Source of the DNA: Pseudomonas moorei
Lineage (GTDB): Bacteria; Pseudomonadota; Gammaproteobacteria; Pseudomonadales; Pseudomonadaceae
NCBI RefSeq assembly: GCF_008801475.1
Contig: NZ_VZPP01000003.1
Coordinates: 124,001 to 188,000, forward strand
DNA: 64,000 nucleotides
Direction: 5' to 3'
The notes under the pieces were generated by a model. That model did not search any database, was not told the origin of the DNA, and was given only the letters and a program-made list of their open reading frames with translations. The position numbers were made by a program, and so were the translations under genes. Of this stretch, positions 44,921-54,390 are shown piece after piece; position 1 is the stretch's first letter; each line of letters opens with the position of its first letter.

Positions 44921-47900
44921 TAGATACGTTCCATTTTCGGTAACCACACACGGATCAGCGAAAACAGACGATCCAGGTCAATGGGCTTGGCCAGGTAATC
45001 GTTGGCGCCTGCCTGCAGGCAGCGCTCCTGATCGTCCTTCATGGCCTTGGCCGTCACCGCAATGATCGGCAGCTTGCGCCAGCGCGGGTCCTTGCGGATC
45101 TCGATGGTGGCTTCGAAGCCATCCATCTCCGGCATCATTACGTCCATCAACACCAGATCGATGTCCTCGAATTCATTCAATCGATCAATCGCCTCAAGGC
45201 CGTTCCGGCCGATGATCACGACTGCACCCTTTTGCTCCAGTGCGCTGGTGAGGGCGAAGATGTTGCGTACGTCGTCGTCCACAAGCAGCACTTTGCGCCC
45301 CTCGAACACCTTGTCGCGGCTGCGGGCGGTCTTGAGCATTGTCTGTCGTTCATGGGACAGCCGGGATTCGACTTTGTGCAGAAAAAGTGTGACCTCATCC
45401 AGCAAGCGCTCTGGCGAACGCGCGCCCTTGATAATGATCGAGCGCGAATACTTGCGCAGCTCGGTTTCTTCGTCCCGGGTCAAGTTGCGCCCGGTATAGA
45501 CGATCACTGGCGGAAACGAGCAGATGTCTTCGGTGGACATGCGTTTGAGCAGGTCATTGCCGAGCATGTCCGGCAGTTTGAGGTCGATGATCATGCAATC
45601 GAAGATCGTGGTGCGCAGCAGATCCAGTGCGTCCTGAGCCAGGCCGACGGCGGTGATTTCGATGTCATCGTCGCCGATCAGGCGGGAAATGCTATCGCGC
45701 TGCAGATCATCGTCCTCCACCAGCAGCACGCGTTTGACTTTCTGGGTCAGCTTGGCTTCCAGGCGCGCAAAGACGTCCTTGAGTTCTTCGCGCGTGGTCG
45801 GCTTGAGCGCATAACCGATGGCGCCCATGTGCATCGCCGCCTCGACCCGGTCTTCGACGGAAATCACGTGCACCGGGATATGCCGGGTTTGCGCGTGCTC
45901 CTTGAGGCGTTGCAGGACGGTCAAGCCGGAATGATCGGGCAGGCGCATGTCCAGCAGGATCGCGTCGGGAGTGAACTCGCGGGCCAGGTCGTAGCCTTCA
46001 TCGGCAGCATGGGCCACCAGGCACTGATAACCCAGCTCATGGGCAAGATCGTAGAGAATTTGCGCAAAGTTCGGTTCGTCCTCGACCACCAGAATGCAGC
46101 GGGTAGCGAACGGTGCCCTGTTGCGGTCATCGTCGAAGCGCGGGATGTCTTCGATTACCCGCGGCGCCAATGCGGCCGGCGCCACAGGCGGGGCTGGCGC
46201 TAGCGCTACCGAGCGCATCGGTTCGACGGGGTCCTCACCCGGTTCGACGTATTGTTGCGGCAAGACCAGGGTGAATACACTGCCCTGCCCCGGTATGCTG
46301 CTGACGCTGATGGAGCCGCCCAGCAAGGCGGCCAGGTCGCGGGAAATCGACAGGCCGAGCCCGGTGCCACCGTAACGGCGGTTGGTGGTGCCATCGGCCT
46401 GGCGAAAGGCTTCGAAAATGCTTTCCTGCTGATCATCGGCAATGCCGATCCCGGTGTCGCGGACACTAAAGGCAATGCCGTGGTTGGGCGCCGAGGCAAC
46501 GCTGAGACTGACACTGCCCTTTTCGGTGAACTTCACCGCGTTGGACAGCAGGTTCTTGATCACCTGCTCCAGGCGCTGGCGGTCGGTGAAGATCAACGCC
46601 GGAGCGCTGTCTTCCAGCGTGACGTGAAACTCCAGCTGCTTGTCCGTGGCCAATGCCTGGAACATCCCGCGCAAGCCGTCCACCAGACGTGCGACGCTGG
46701 TGCTTTCCGGGCGGATCTCCAGTTTGCCGGCCTCGACCTTGGAAATATCGAGTATGTCGTTGATCAGGTTGAGCAAGTCATTACCGGCGCTATAGATCGA
46801 TTCGGCAAACTTGACCTGTTCGGCGCTGAGGTTTTCCTGGGGGTTTTCCGCCAGCAATTTGGCCAGGATCAACGAACTGTTGAGCGGCGTGCGCAGTTCG
46901 TGGGACATGTTGGCGAGAAATTCCGACTTGTACTTGCTGGAGCGCTGCAGCTCTTCAGCGCGCTCTTCAAGTTGATGCTGGGCCTGATTGAGCTCGGTGT
47001 TCTTCAGGTCCATGGCGTCGCGTTGCTCGGCCAGAATCGTTGCCTGTTCGGCGAGTTGCTCGTTGGTCTGCTCCAGCTCCACCTGCTGGGTTTCCAGGTG
47101 CGCCTGGGATTCCTTGAGGATCCGCGACTGTTCTTCGAGTTCTTCGTTGGCGGTCTTGAGTTCTTCTTGCTGCACCTGCAACTCTTCGTTGAGTTGCTGG
47201 GTTTCGGCCAGCACTTCCTGCAGGCGCTGGCGATAACGCGCGGCCTCAATGGAGGTGCCGATGTTGGCCGCTATCAACTCAAGCAATTCGATGTCGCGGT
47301 CGTTCAGTGGACGCAGGAAACCCAGTTCGATGACGCCATTGACCCGGTCGTCGTCGCTGGTCGGCACCACCAGCACGCTGCGTGGCAAGCCCTGGCCGAG
47401 TCCGGAAGTGACCTTGAAGTAGTCGCTCGGCACGTTGTCGAGGCGGATCAGGCGCGCCTGTTGTGCCACCTGGCCGACGATGCCTTCGTCACTGTAGATC
47501 TGCTGATCGATGGCTTCCTGCTCACGCGAAAAACCGTAGGACGCCACGCGCCTGAGGCCGCCGTGTTCTTCACGGACATACAGCGCCGCCACCGCACTGC
47601 CCAGGTACTGCGCGCAGAACTGCAGGATGTTGCGCCCGAGCAAATTCAGGCTCAGTTGCCCCAGTACCTGCTCAGCGAGCTCGGTCTGGCCATTGCGCAG
47701 CCAGGCCTGCTGTTCCAGGCGACGGGCGCTGGCCTGCTGCGCGGCAAGGTTGGCGCTGTAACTGGTGGACAGATTGAGCAGGTCACGTCGGCCGATATAC
47801 GCCAGCAAGCCACTGATGGCGGCGATGAACAACAGGTAAAGTCCGATGCTCCAGACCGTCGTGCGCCTCACCTCATCGTTGCGGGTGGTGCGCAGTTGCT

Positions 47901-48408
47901 GCTCCATGTCGATCACGTCTTCGAATTGCTTGCGGATCTCATCGGTCAAGCGCTTGCCTTTTCCAGCCCGAACCGCGCCGCGGTAATCGCCGCTGGATCG
48001 CTGTAAATCGATCATGCTTTGCGCATAGTTGGCCCATTCCTGTTGCAAGGCCTGCAGCCGGTGCAGACGGTCGGTCTGGGCCGGGTTGTCGCCCGTCAAA
48101 TCGAGCAAGGTCGTGAGTACCACCTCGATTCTCGGTTTTGCCGTTTCATAGGGTTCGAGAAATTTTTCGTCACCGCTGAGCAGGAAACCGCGCATGCCGG
48201 TTTCCAGGTCGACCGTCAGCTTGAGCGCTTCATTGGCGTTATTGATCACCCGGTCCGTGTGCTCGACCCACTGGATCGTCGACAGCAGGTACATGATCAA
48301 CGAAACGAAGAACACAGCACTGATAACACCAACACCCAGCGGCAGGCTGATGTTGCGGCTCAGGAGTTTGCGGAACCGTTGCTCATCAACTGAAGACTCA
48401 GAGGTCAT
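44920..48408 (-). CDS. CHASE3-GAF hybrid histidine kinase with three receivers
   Basis: 1162-residue inner-membrane kinase. Membrane segments at about 22-45 and 186-205 flank a periplasmic CHASE3 domain (DLETGMRGFLLSGDEKFLEPY). Then a GAF domain (about 240-390), a long Glu/Gln-rich coiled coil (about 395-495), HisKA with His503 (FLANMSHELRTPLN), and HATPase (NLLSNAVKFTEKG, DTGIGI, GGTGLGLSIS). The three C-terminal receivers are LVVEDEPNFAQ, LLVEDDDLQRD and LLVDDDVRNIF; each has a phospho-Asp (LLDMRLPD, IIDLKLPD, LMDVMMPEMDG). ATG 48408 (MTSESSVDEQ) has AAGG upstream. It heads the operon kinase-cheR-cheB-REC-kinase. Confidence 0.93.
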   Translation of the reverse strand: MTSESSVDEQRFRKLLSRNISLPLGVGVISAVFFVSLIMYLLSTIQWVEHTDRVINNANEALKLTVDLETGMRGFLLSGDEKFLEPYETAKPRIEVVLTTLLDLTGDNPAQTDRLHRLQALQQEWANYAQSMIDLQRSSGDYRGAVRAGKGKRLTDEIRKQFEDVIDMEQQLRTTRNDEVRRTTVWSIGLYLLFIAAISGLLAYIGRRDLLNLSTSYSANLAAQQASARRLEQQAWLRNGQTELAEQVLGQLSLNLLGRNILQFCAQYLGSAVAALYVREEHGGLRRVASYGFSREQEAIDQQIYSDEGIVGQVAQQARLIRLDNVPSDYFKVTSGLGQGLPRSVLVVPTSDDDRVNGVIELGFLRPLNDRDIELLELIAANIGTSIEAARYRQRLQEVLAETQQLNEELQVQQEELKTANEELEEQSRILKESQAHLETQQVELEQTNEQLAEQATILAEQRDAMDLKNTELNQAQHQLEERAEELQRSSKYKSEFLANMSHELRTPLNSSLILAKLLAENPQENLSAEQVKFAESIYSAGNDLLNLINDILDISKVEAGKLEIRPESTSVARLVDGLRGMFQALATDKQLEFHVTLEDSAPALIFTDRQRLEQVIKNLLSNAVKFTEKGSVSLSVASAPNHGIAFSVRDTGIGIADDQQESIFEAFRQADGTTNRRYGGTGLGLSISRDLAALLGGSISVSSIPGQGSVFTLVLPQQYVEPGEDPVEPMRSVALAPAPPVAPAALAPRVIEDIPRFDDDRNRAPFATRCILVVEDEPNFAQILYDLAHELGYQCLVAHAADEGYDLAREFTPDAILLDMRLPDHSGLTVLQRLKEHAQTRHIPVHVISVEDRVEAAMHMGAIGYALKPTTREELKDVFARLEAKLTQKVKRVLLVEDDDLQRDSISRLIGDDDIEITAVGLAQDALDLLRTTIFDCMIIDLKLPDMLGNDLLKRMSTEDICSFPPVIVYTGRNLTRDEETELRKYSRSIIIKGARSPERLLDEVTLFLHKVESRLSHERQTMLKTARSRDKVFEGRKVLLVDDDVRNIFALTSALEQKGAVVIIGRNGLEAIDRLNEFEDIDLVLMDVMMPEMDGFEATIEIRKDPRWRKLPIIAVTAKAMKDDQERCLQAGANDYLAKPIDLDRLFSLIRVWLPKMERI

Positions 48409-48667
48409 AGTCAAGCCTTGTCCAACTGGTGAAAACCAAGGAGTTTGCCCCATAACCGGCGCATTGATCCAATTTTCTGATGCGTTTTCGCGCAATTTCC
48501 TACATCTCAGCTGCTTTGACGCCATGGGAGCGGTTATCCTTCCAGCTACTGTGTCACTACTCTTTTTATAGCCTGTCGGGAACTTGTCGGCAGTCGCCAT
48601 TTACTCATGCAAGAGGCCGGCGATTTCGATCGACTGGCCACCCTCCCCACTTCTCGAGATATCCGCC

Positions 48668-49027
48668 ATGTCCGCCAACTCCTCCATCATCCTGGTTGTC
48701 GAAGACGACGCCATCGTGCGCATGCTGATTGTCGATGTGCTGGAGGAGCTGGAGTTCAAAGTTCTTGAAGCCGATGGCTGTGAGCAGGCGCTGGATTTTC
48801 TCAATGACGAGGACCAGCACATCGACTTGATGATGACCGATGTCGGCCTGCCAGTGATGGATGGCCGAGAACTGGCCGCTCAGGCGCGCATGCTGCGCCA
48901 CGATCTACCGGTCTTGTTTGCCAGCGGTTATGCCGAAAGCATCGAAGTGCCCGAAGGGATGCATGTGATTGGCAAACCCTTCTCCATTGATCAGTTGCGG
49001 GACAAGGTCAAGAGCATTCTCGAGTGA
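48668..49027 (+). CDS. single-domain response regulator
   Basis: 119-residue receiver: ILVVEDDAIVRM, Asp in LMMTDVGLPVMDG, Lys in VIGKPFSID. No output domain. It is divergent from the large kinase, 259 bp away, so it is the likely diffusible partner of that phosphorelay. ATG 48668 (MSANSS) is chosen; the frame is open to 48584. Confidence 0.9.
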   Translation: MSANSSIILVVEDDAIVRMLIVDVLEELEFKVLEADGCEQALDFLNDEDQHIDLMMTDVGLPVMDGRELAAQARMLRHDLPVLFASGYAESIEVPEGMHVIGKPFSIDQLRDKVKSILE

Positions 49028-49105
49028 ACCTGCTACCGGCCATGGTCTAATACCGCCCCCTCGTAAATTTGTCTGCCCCCTGCACGCTCCAAGGAAACCC
49101 CGTAC

Positions 49106-50410
49106 ATGAGTGAACCTCGCGCAACCAGAGTCCTGGTCATTGGTTACGTCTGGCCCGAGCCCCGCTCCTCCGCAGCCGGCGGCCACATGATGCAGATCCT
49201 TGAGACATTCCTGCAGCAGGGTTGGGACATCACCTTCAGCAGCCCGGCCGGCAGCGGCGAACACCGGGCTGACCTGACGGCGCTGGGTATTCGTGAGGTG
49301 CCGATCGAGTTGAATAACAGCAGCTTCGACACGTTCGTCCGCGAACTGGCCCCGGATGTGGTGCTGTTCGATCGCTTCATGATGGAAGAGCAGTTTGGCT
49401 GGCGCGTTGAGAAACATTGTCCCCAGGCACTGCGCGTGCTTGAAACGTCCGACCTGCAAAGTCTGCGCGATGCCCGGCATCAAAGACTCAAGGCACGATT
49501 GAAGGCCAGTGATGACGCCAATGACTTCACGGACTTGTTTGCGCCGGCGTTGCGCGAAGAGTTCGAGTTCATGGCCGATACCAATCTGGCCAAACGGGAG
49601 ATCGCCGCGATTTATCGTTGTGACTTGAACCTGATGATCTCCGAGGTGGAAATCGAGTTGCTGGTCGAGCAGTTCAACCTTCCGCGAAGCCTGCTGCATT
49701 GGTGCCCGCTGATGGTTGATCTGCCGAACCAGCTGCCGGTACCGTTCGAAGACCGCGCGCACTTCCTGCACATTGGCAACTTTCGGCATGCACCCAACTG
49801 GGACGCGGTGCTTTGGTTGAAAACCGTCATCTGGCCAATGATCCGCGAGCATTTGCCTGGCGCGCAGTTGCACATCTATGGCGCTTACACGCCGCCCAAG
49901 GCAACCGCGCTGCACAATGCCGGCCAGGGCTTTCACGTGATGAACTGGGCGGAAGATGCGTTGCAGGTCATGTCGGCGGCTCGGGTGAGCCTGGCGCCAC
50001 TGCGTTTTGGCGCGGGAATCAAAGGCAAAATCGTTGATGCAATGCTCTGCGGTACGCCGACTGTCACCACGCCAACAGGCGCCGAAGCCATGCACGGCTC
50101 GCAAGCCTGGCCCGGAGCCGTGTGCCGAACCGCCCGCGAGTTCGCCGATAACGCGGTGCGCTTGCACACCGACAAGTCTGATTGGCAGCAAGCCCAGCGC
50201 CAGGCCCAGGCACTGCTCGCCAGCCGCTACCAGCAGTCCACCCATGGCCCGGCCCTGATTGAAAAACTGCTGTATTGCCAACGGCATCTGGCGCAGATCC
50301 GCCGGGATAACTTTACCGGCAGCATGTTGCGCCACCATCAACACAAGAGCACTCAGTACATGGCGCAATGGATTGAGGCAAAGAATCGCGTTCCAGAAAA
50401 AGTTATATGA
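49106..50410 (+). CDS. glycosyltransferase (GT4-like)
   Basis: 434-residue GT-B fold protein. N-terminal acceptor domain begins RVLVIGYVWPEPRSSAAGGHMMQILETFLQQGWDITF. The C-terminal nucleotide-sugar domain has FLHIGNFRHAPNWDAVLWL, LHIYGA, then the donor-binding LAPLRFGAGIKGKIVDAMLCGTPTVTTPTGAEAM. No export or polymerase genes lie nearby, and the acceptor is unknown. It is 78 bp downstream of the single receiver on the same strand, so cotranscription is possible. Confidence 0.85.
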   Translation: MSEPRATRVLVIGYVWPEPRSSAAGGHMMQILETFLQQGWDITFSSPAGSGEHRADLTALGIREVPIELNNSSFDTFVRELAPDVVLFDRFMMEEQFGWRVEKHCPQALRVLETSDLQSLRDARHQRLKARLKASDDANDFTDLFAPALREEFEFMADTNLAKREIAAIYRCDLNLMISEVEIELLVEQFNLPRSLLHWCPLMVDLPNQLPVPFEDRAHFLHIGNFRHAPNWDAVLWLKTVIWPMIREHLPGAQLHIYGAYTPPKATALHNAGQGFHVMNWAEDALQVMSAARVSLAPLRFGAGIKGKIVDAMLCGTPTVTTPTGAEAMHGSQAWPGAVCRTAREFADNAVRLHTDKSDWQQAQRQAQALLASRYQQSTHGPALIEKLLYCQRHLAQIRRDNFTGSMLRHHQHKSTQYMAQWIEAKNRVPEKVI

Positions 50411-50716
50411 CCTACGGCGCTCCAACATAGACAGGACGTAATAACGCTGGCAGATGCCCCCTACGATGGTTTTTATCTACGACTGGTTCAGCACCACACG
50501 AAGCCGGGGCACGCGCTGCTGCATCATCAGCACCGATTTTTTCGAAGAATCCGACATCGTCCGCTATTGCTGGAGCCCCAGCAGCATGAAAGCCGTTTAC
50601 GGCCACGCGTTCCATGAGTGCACAAGGTCTCGCTAGACGTCATATTGCGGCAAACTGGCATTTGCCACTGCGCAAAGGGCATGATCACGGTGCGTTAACA
50701 AGAAAAGCGTGCCGAC
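50411..50716. other. intergenic region before mtlR
   Basis: 306 bp without a convincing gene (a 60-codon frame at 50454-50636 has no motif or ribosome site). At 50649-50666 is the inverted repeat GGCAAA-N6-TTTGCC, about 50 bp before mtlR, a candidate operator. Confidence 0.5.
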
Positions 50717-51622
50717 ATGACTCGTAATGCCAGAGTAACCGACCCTTCCTATGAGCTGATGGATGACCACAACGGGTTGTCCATCATCTACCGCCAGCAC
50801 GGGTTTCCCTGCCCGTTGGTACGCTGGCATTTCCACAAGGAATACGAGTTGCACCTGATTGTCGCCAGCTCCGGCAAGGTGTTCATCGGCGACTACATCG
50901 GCAACTTCTACCCCGAAAGCCTGTTCCTGACCGGCCCGAATCTGCCGCACAACTGGATCAGCCAGGTGGCCGAAGACGAAGTGGTGCCCAAGCGCGACAT
51001 GCTGGTGAACTTCACCGATGAGTTGTTCGACAGCGGCTATCAGGTGTTCGCCGAACTCAAGACCCTCGCCCCGCTGCTGGAGCGGGCGCAGTACGGCATC
51101 GAATTTCGTTGCAAGCACACCATCCGCCAGGCGATGGACCTGATGCAACGCATCGCCGATACGCAGGGCGTGACGCGGCTGGGGCACTTTTTCATTCTGC
51201 TGGGATTGCTCGCAGCCACTGACGACTATCAGTTGTTGTCCGGCGCCACGACGCCGCAACTGGCTGACGAGCACAACATCGACCGCACCAACCGCGCGGT
51301 GGATTACATCTTTGCCCACTACGCGCGGGAGTTGCCGCTAGAAGAAGTCGCCGAGCACCTGGGCATGAAACCGACCTATTTCAGCCGGGTGTTCAAACAG
51401 GCCACCGGGCGCAATTTCATCGAGTTCGTCAATCGCCTGCGCATCAGTAAGTCCTGCGAGTTGCTGGCCGACGGCGACAAACCGGTGACCGACGTCTGTT
51501 TCGAATCGGGCTTCAACAATATTTCCAACTTCAACCGGCGTTTTCAACAGCTCAAGGGCATGACGCCGTCCCATTACCGGCGGTTGGTGGTACAGCGTCT
51601 GACCGAGCAAAACCACGGCTGA
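50717..51622 (+). CDS. mtlR: MtlR AraC-family activator of the mannitol operon
   Basis: 301-residue regulator. The N-terminal cupin arm (PCPLVRWHFHKEYELHLIVASSGKVFIGDYIGNF) is the polyol-sensing part. The C-terminal AraC DNA-binding domain is LPLEEVAEHLGMKPTYFSRVFKQATGRNFIEFVNRLRISKSCELLADGDKPVTDVCFESGFNNISNFNRRFQQLKGMTPSHYR. Its place directly before mtlE matches Pseudomonas fluorescens, where MtlR activates the operon in response to mannitol, sorbitol or arabitol. It has its own start; a REP pair separates it from mtlE. Confidence 0.92.
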   Translation: MTRNARVTDPSYELMDDHNGLSIIYRQHGFPCPLVRWHFHKEYELHLIVASSGKVFIGDYIGNFYPESLFLTGPNLPHNWISQVAEDEVVPKRDMLVNFTDELFDSGYQVFAELKTLAPLLERAQYGIEFRCKHTIRQAMDLMQRIADTQGVTRLGHFFILLGLLAATDDYQLLSGATTPQLADEHNIDRTNRAVDYIFAHYARELPLEEVAEHLGMKPTYFSRVFKQATGRNFIEFVNRLRISKSCELLADGDKPVTDVCFESGFNNISNFNRRFQQLKGMTPSHYRRLVVQRLTEQNHG

Positions 51623-51633
51623 CATCACCCGTC

Positions 51634-51729
51634 CCTGTGGGAGCTGGCTTGCCAGCGATGAGGCCTGCGCAACCAACATCTCTATCGACTGATCCACCGC
51701 CATCGCTGGCAAGCCAGCTCCCACAGGTT
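51634..51729. repeat. inverted REP pair (REPIN) between mtlR and mtlE
   Basis: CTGTGGGAGCTGGCTTGCC and its inverse at 51701-51729 form a pair of REPs with a 35-base spacer, which can fold into one long hairpin. Confidence 0.88.
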
Positions 51730-51968
51730 TTGACCTGCCTGGTGTCGAAAACCTGTACGGATTCGATATCACTTCACCGCTGAAAAGCCCTTCCCTGCGT
51801 CTACCGCTCTAAACCCCAGTGCAAAAAAGTATCGATTCAAGTGCGACGGATGATTTGTTTCGCCGTGAATTGAAGGCTGTAATCAGCGCAGATTCTTCCT
51901 ACAAGCGGAAGACACAAAAACAATAACCGTCCTTCTGTCCCCCCACGGGAGCAGAAAAGGAGTGCACG
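51730..51968 (+). promoter_or_regulatory. mtlE promoter region
   Basis: 240 bp between the REP pair and mtlE. MtlR should act here. No clean sigma-70 hexamer pair is evident, as expected for an AraC-activated promoter. AAAAGGAG lies seven bases before the mtlE ATG. Confidence 0.55.
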
Positions 51969-53279
51969 ATGCAACCTTCTGTAAAAGCTCTGCTTGCCCT
52001 CACCTGCATGACCCTCAGCAGCGTCAGCCTCGGCGCCCAGACCCTGACCATCGCCACCGTCAACAACAGCGACATGATCCGCATGCAAAAGCTCTCGAAA
52101 ACCTTCGAGGCCGAGCATCCCGAGATCAAGCTCAATTGGGTGGTGCTTGAAGAAAACGTCCTGCGTCAGCGCCTGACCACCGACATCGCCACCCAGGGCG
52201 GGCAGTTCGACGTATTGACCATCGGCATGTACGAAGCGGCACTGTGGGGCGCCAAGGGTTGGCTGGAACCGATGAAGGACCTGCCGGCGAGCTATGCCCT
52301 CGACGATGTGTTCCCCTCGGTGCGTGAAGGTTTGTCGGTAAAGGGCTCGTTGTACGCACTGCCGTTCTACGCCGAAAGCTCCATCACCTACTATCGCACC
52401 GACCTGTTCAAGAACGCCGGGCTGACCATGCCCGAGCGCCCGACCTGGGAACAGATCGGCGAGTTCGCCGGCAAACTCACCAACAAGGATAAAGAGCAGT
52501 ACGGCATCTGCCTGCGCGGCAAGGCCGGTTGGGGCGAGAACATGGCGTTGATCACCACCCTCGCCAACGCCTATGGCGCGCGCTGGTTCGATGAGCAATG
52601 GCAGCCGGAATTCACCGGCGCCGAGTGGAAAAACGCGCTGAACTTCTACGTCGACACCATGAAGAAATCCGGCCCGCCGGGCGCATCGAGCAACGGTTTC
52701 AACGAAAACCTGGCGCTGTTCAACAGCGGCAAATGCGCGATCTGGGTCGATGCCAGCGTCGCCGGCTCGTTCGTCACCGACAAGACCCAAAGCAAAGTGG
52801 CCGATCACGTCGGCTTCACCTACGCCCCGCATCAGGTCACCGACAAAGGCTCGGCATGGCTGTACTCCTGGGCACTGGCGATCCCGACCAGTTCCAAGGC
52901 CAAGGATGCGGCGAAAACCTTCAGCGCCTGGGCGACCTCCAGGGAATACAGTGCGCTGGTTGCAGAAAAAGACGGCATCGCCAACGTGCCGCCAGGCACC
53001 CGGGCCTCGACCTACAGCGAGGCGTACATGAGTGCCGCGCCGTTTGCCAAGGTGACGCTGGAGTCACTGAAAGCCGCAGACCCGAGCAAGCCGACGCTGA
53101 AACCGGTGCCCTACATCGGCATTCAGTTGGTGACCATTCCCGAGTTTCAGGGCATTGGCACCCAGGTCGGCAAGTCGTTTTCCGCGGCGCTGATCGGTCA
53201 GATGACGGTCGACCAGGCCCTGACGGCGGCGCAGCAAACCACAGAGCGAGAGATGAAGCGCGCCGGTTATCCCAAGTAA
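51969..53279 (+). CDS. mtlE: MtlE polyol ABC transporter binding protein
   Basis: 436-residue periplasmic sugar-binding protein (SBP family 1). Signal peptide MQPSVKALLALTCMTLSSVSLGAQ. Family features: LTIATVNNSDMIRMQKLSKTFEAEHPEIKLNWVVLEENVLRQRLTTDIATQGGQFDVLTIG and YSWALAIPTSSKAKDAAKTFSAWATS. First gene of mtlEFGKDYZ; the binding protein determines the specificity for mannitol, sorbitol and arabitol. A REP pair follows it, before mtlF. Confidence 0.94.
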   Translation: MQPSVKALLALTCMTLSSVSLGAQTLTIATVNNSDMIRMQKLSKTFEAEHPEIKLNWVVLEENVLRQRLTTDIATQGGQFDVLTIGMYEAALWGAKGWLEPMKDLPASYALDDVFPSVREGLSVKGSLYALPFYAESSITYYRTDLFKNAGLTMPERPTWEQIGEFAGKLTNKDKEQYGICLRGKAGWGENMALITTLANAYGARWFDEQWQPEFTGAEWKNALNFYVDTMKKSGPPGASSNGFNENLALFNSGKCAIWVDASVAGSFVTDKTQSKVADHVGFTYAPHQVTDKGSAWLYSWALAIPTSSKAKDAAKTFSAWATSREYSALVAEKDGIANVPPGTRASTYSEAYMSAAPFAKVTLESLKAADPSKPTLKPVPYIGIQLVTIPEFQGIGTQVGKSFSAALIGQMTVDQALTAAQQTTEREMKRAGYPK

Positions 53280-53290
53280 CCGCCACTTAA

Positions 53291-53385
53291 CCTGTGGGAA
53301 CTGGCTTGCCAGCGATGAGGCCGGCACATTCAACATTGATGTCGACGGCTCAATCGCCATCGCGGGCAAGCCCGCTCCCACAGGG
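53291..53385. repeat. inverted REP pair between mtlE and mtlF
   Basis: CCTGTGGGAACTGGCTTGCC and the inverse element ending in GCTCCCACAGG at 53359-53384. Placement after the binding-protein gene resembles the malE-malF REP of Escherichia coli, which protects upstream mRNA. Confidence 0.88.
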
Positions 53386-53453
53386 TTCGCGTCTATGTCA
53401 GGAATGTTGTTCTTTCCTGAACATGTATCTGCACCCAAACGGTCGTGATCACC

Positions 53454-54380
53454 ATGAATACCTCAACTGCCAAAGCTCACATGGAAATCCCTCAACCGCT
53501 GCGTAAAAGCCGGTTGAGCAACCCAGGCTGGTTTCTGGTCAGCCCTTCGGTGGCGTTGCTGCTGCTGTGGATGATCGTGCCGTTGGGCATGACGCTGTAC
53601 TTCTCGATGATTCGCTACAACCTGCTCAATCCGGGTGAAAACGAATTCGTCGGGCTGGAGAACTTCACCTACTTCCTGACGGACTCGGGGTTCCTGCCCG
53701 GGGCCACCAACACCCTGTTGCTGGTGGGCAGCGTGCTGCTGATCAGCGTGGTGTTCGGCGTGTTGATCAGTGCCTTGCTGGAGGCCAGTGAATTTCTCGG
53801 CCGAGGCATCGTGCGGGTGATGTTGATCTCGCCGTTCTTCATCATGCCCACGGTCGGAGCGCTGATCTGGAAAAACCTGATCTTCCATCCGGTGTCGGGC
53901 ATGCTCGCCTACGTCTGGAAACTGTTCGGCGCGCAACCGGTGGACTGGCTGGCGCATTACCCGCTGCTGTCGATCATCATCATTGTCTCGTGGCAATGGC
54001 TGCCCTTCGCGATCCTGATCCTGATGACTGCCATGCAGTCCCTCGATCAGGAACAGAAGGAAGCCGCGCGCCTGGACGGTGCCGGGCCCGTTGCGATTTT
54101 CTGGCACCTGACGTTGCCGCACCTGGCCCGGCCCATTGCCGTGGTGGTGATGATCGAAACCATCTTCCTGCTCTCGGTGTTCGCCGAAATCTTCACCACC
54201 ACCAACGGCGGCCCCGGCTACGCCTCGACCAACCTCGCCTACCTGATCTACAACCAGGCGCTGGTGCAGTTCGACGTCGGCATGGCCTCCGCCGGCGGCT
54301 TGATTGCGGTGGTGATCGCCAATATCGCGGCCATCGTGCTGGTGCGAATGATCGGCAAAAACCTGACAGATAAAGCCTGA
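53454..54380 (+). CDS. mtlF: MtlF polyol ABC transporter permease
   Basis: 308-residue inner-membrane permease of the MalF type with six membrane segments. The EAA loop is EQKEAARLDGAGPVAIFWHLTLPHLARPI, the contact site for the MtlK ATPase. ATG 53454 (MNTSTAK) is used; GTG 53445 and ATG 53481 are alternatives. mtlG follows after 10 bp. Confidence 0.93.
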   Translation: MNTSTAKAHMEIPQPLRKSRLSNPGWFLVSPSVALLLLWMIVPLGMTLYFSMIRYNLLNPGENEFVGLENFTYFLTDSGFLPGATNTLLLVGSVLLISVVFGVLISALLEASEFLGRGIVRVMLISPFFIMPTVGALIWKNLIFHPVSGMLAYVWKLFGAQPVDWLAHYPLLSIIIIVSWQWLPFAILILMTAMQSLDQEQKEAARLDGAGPVAIFWHLTLPHLARPIAVVVMIETIFLLSVFAEIFTTTNGGPGYASTNLAYLIYNQALVQFDVGMASAGGLIAVVIANIAAIVLVRMIGKNLTDKA

Positions 54381-54390
54381 GGCCCGCGCC

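Noticed and set aside
46252..48006. 584-codon plus-strand frame opposite the large kinase
   Set aside because: Antisense shadow; the kinase frame has continuous domain matches.
50454..50636. 60-codon frame between the glycosyltransferase and mtlR
   Set aside because: No ribosome site, no motif and unusual residue composition; treated as intergenic.
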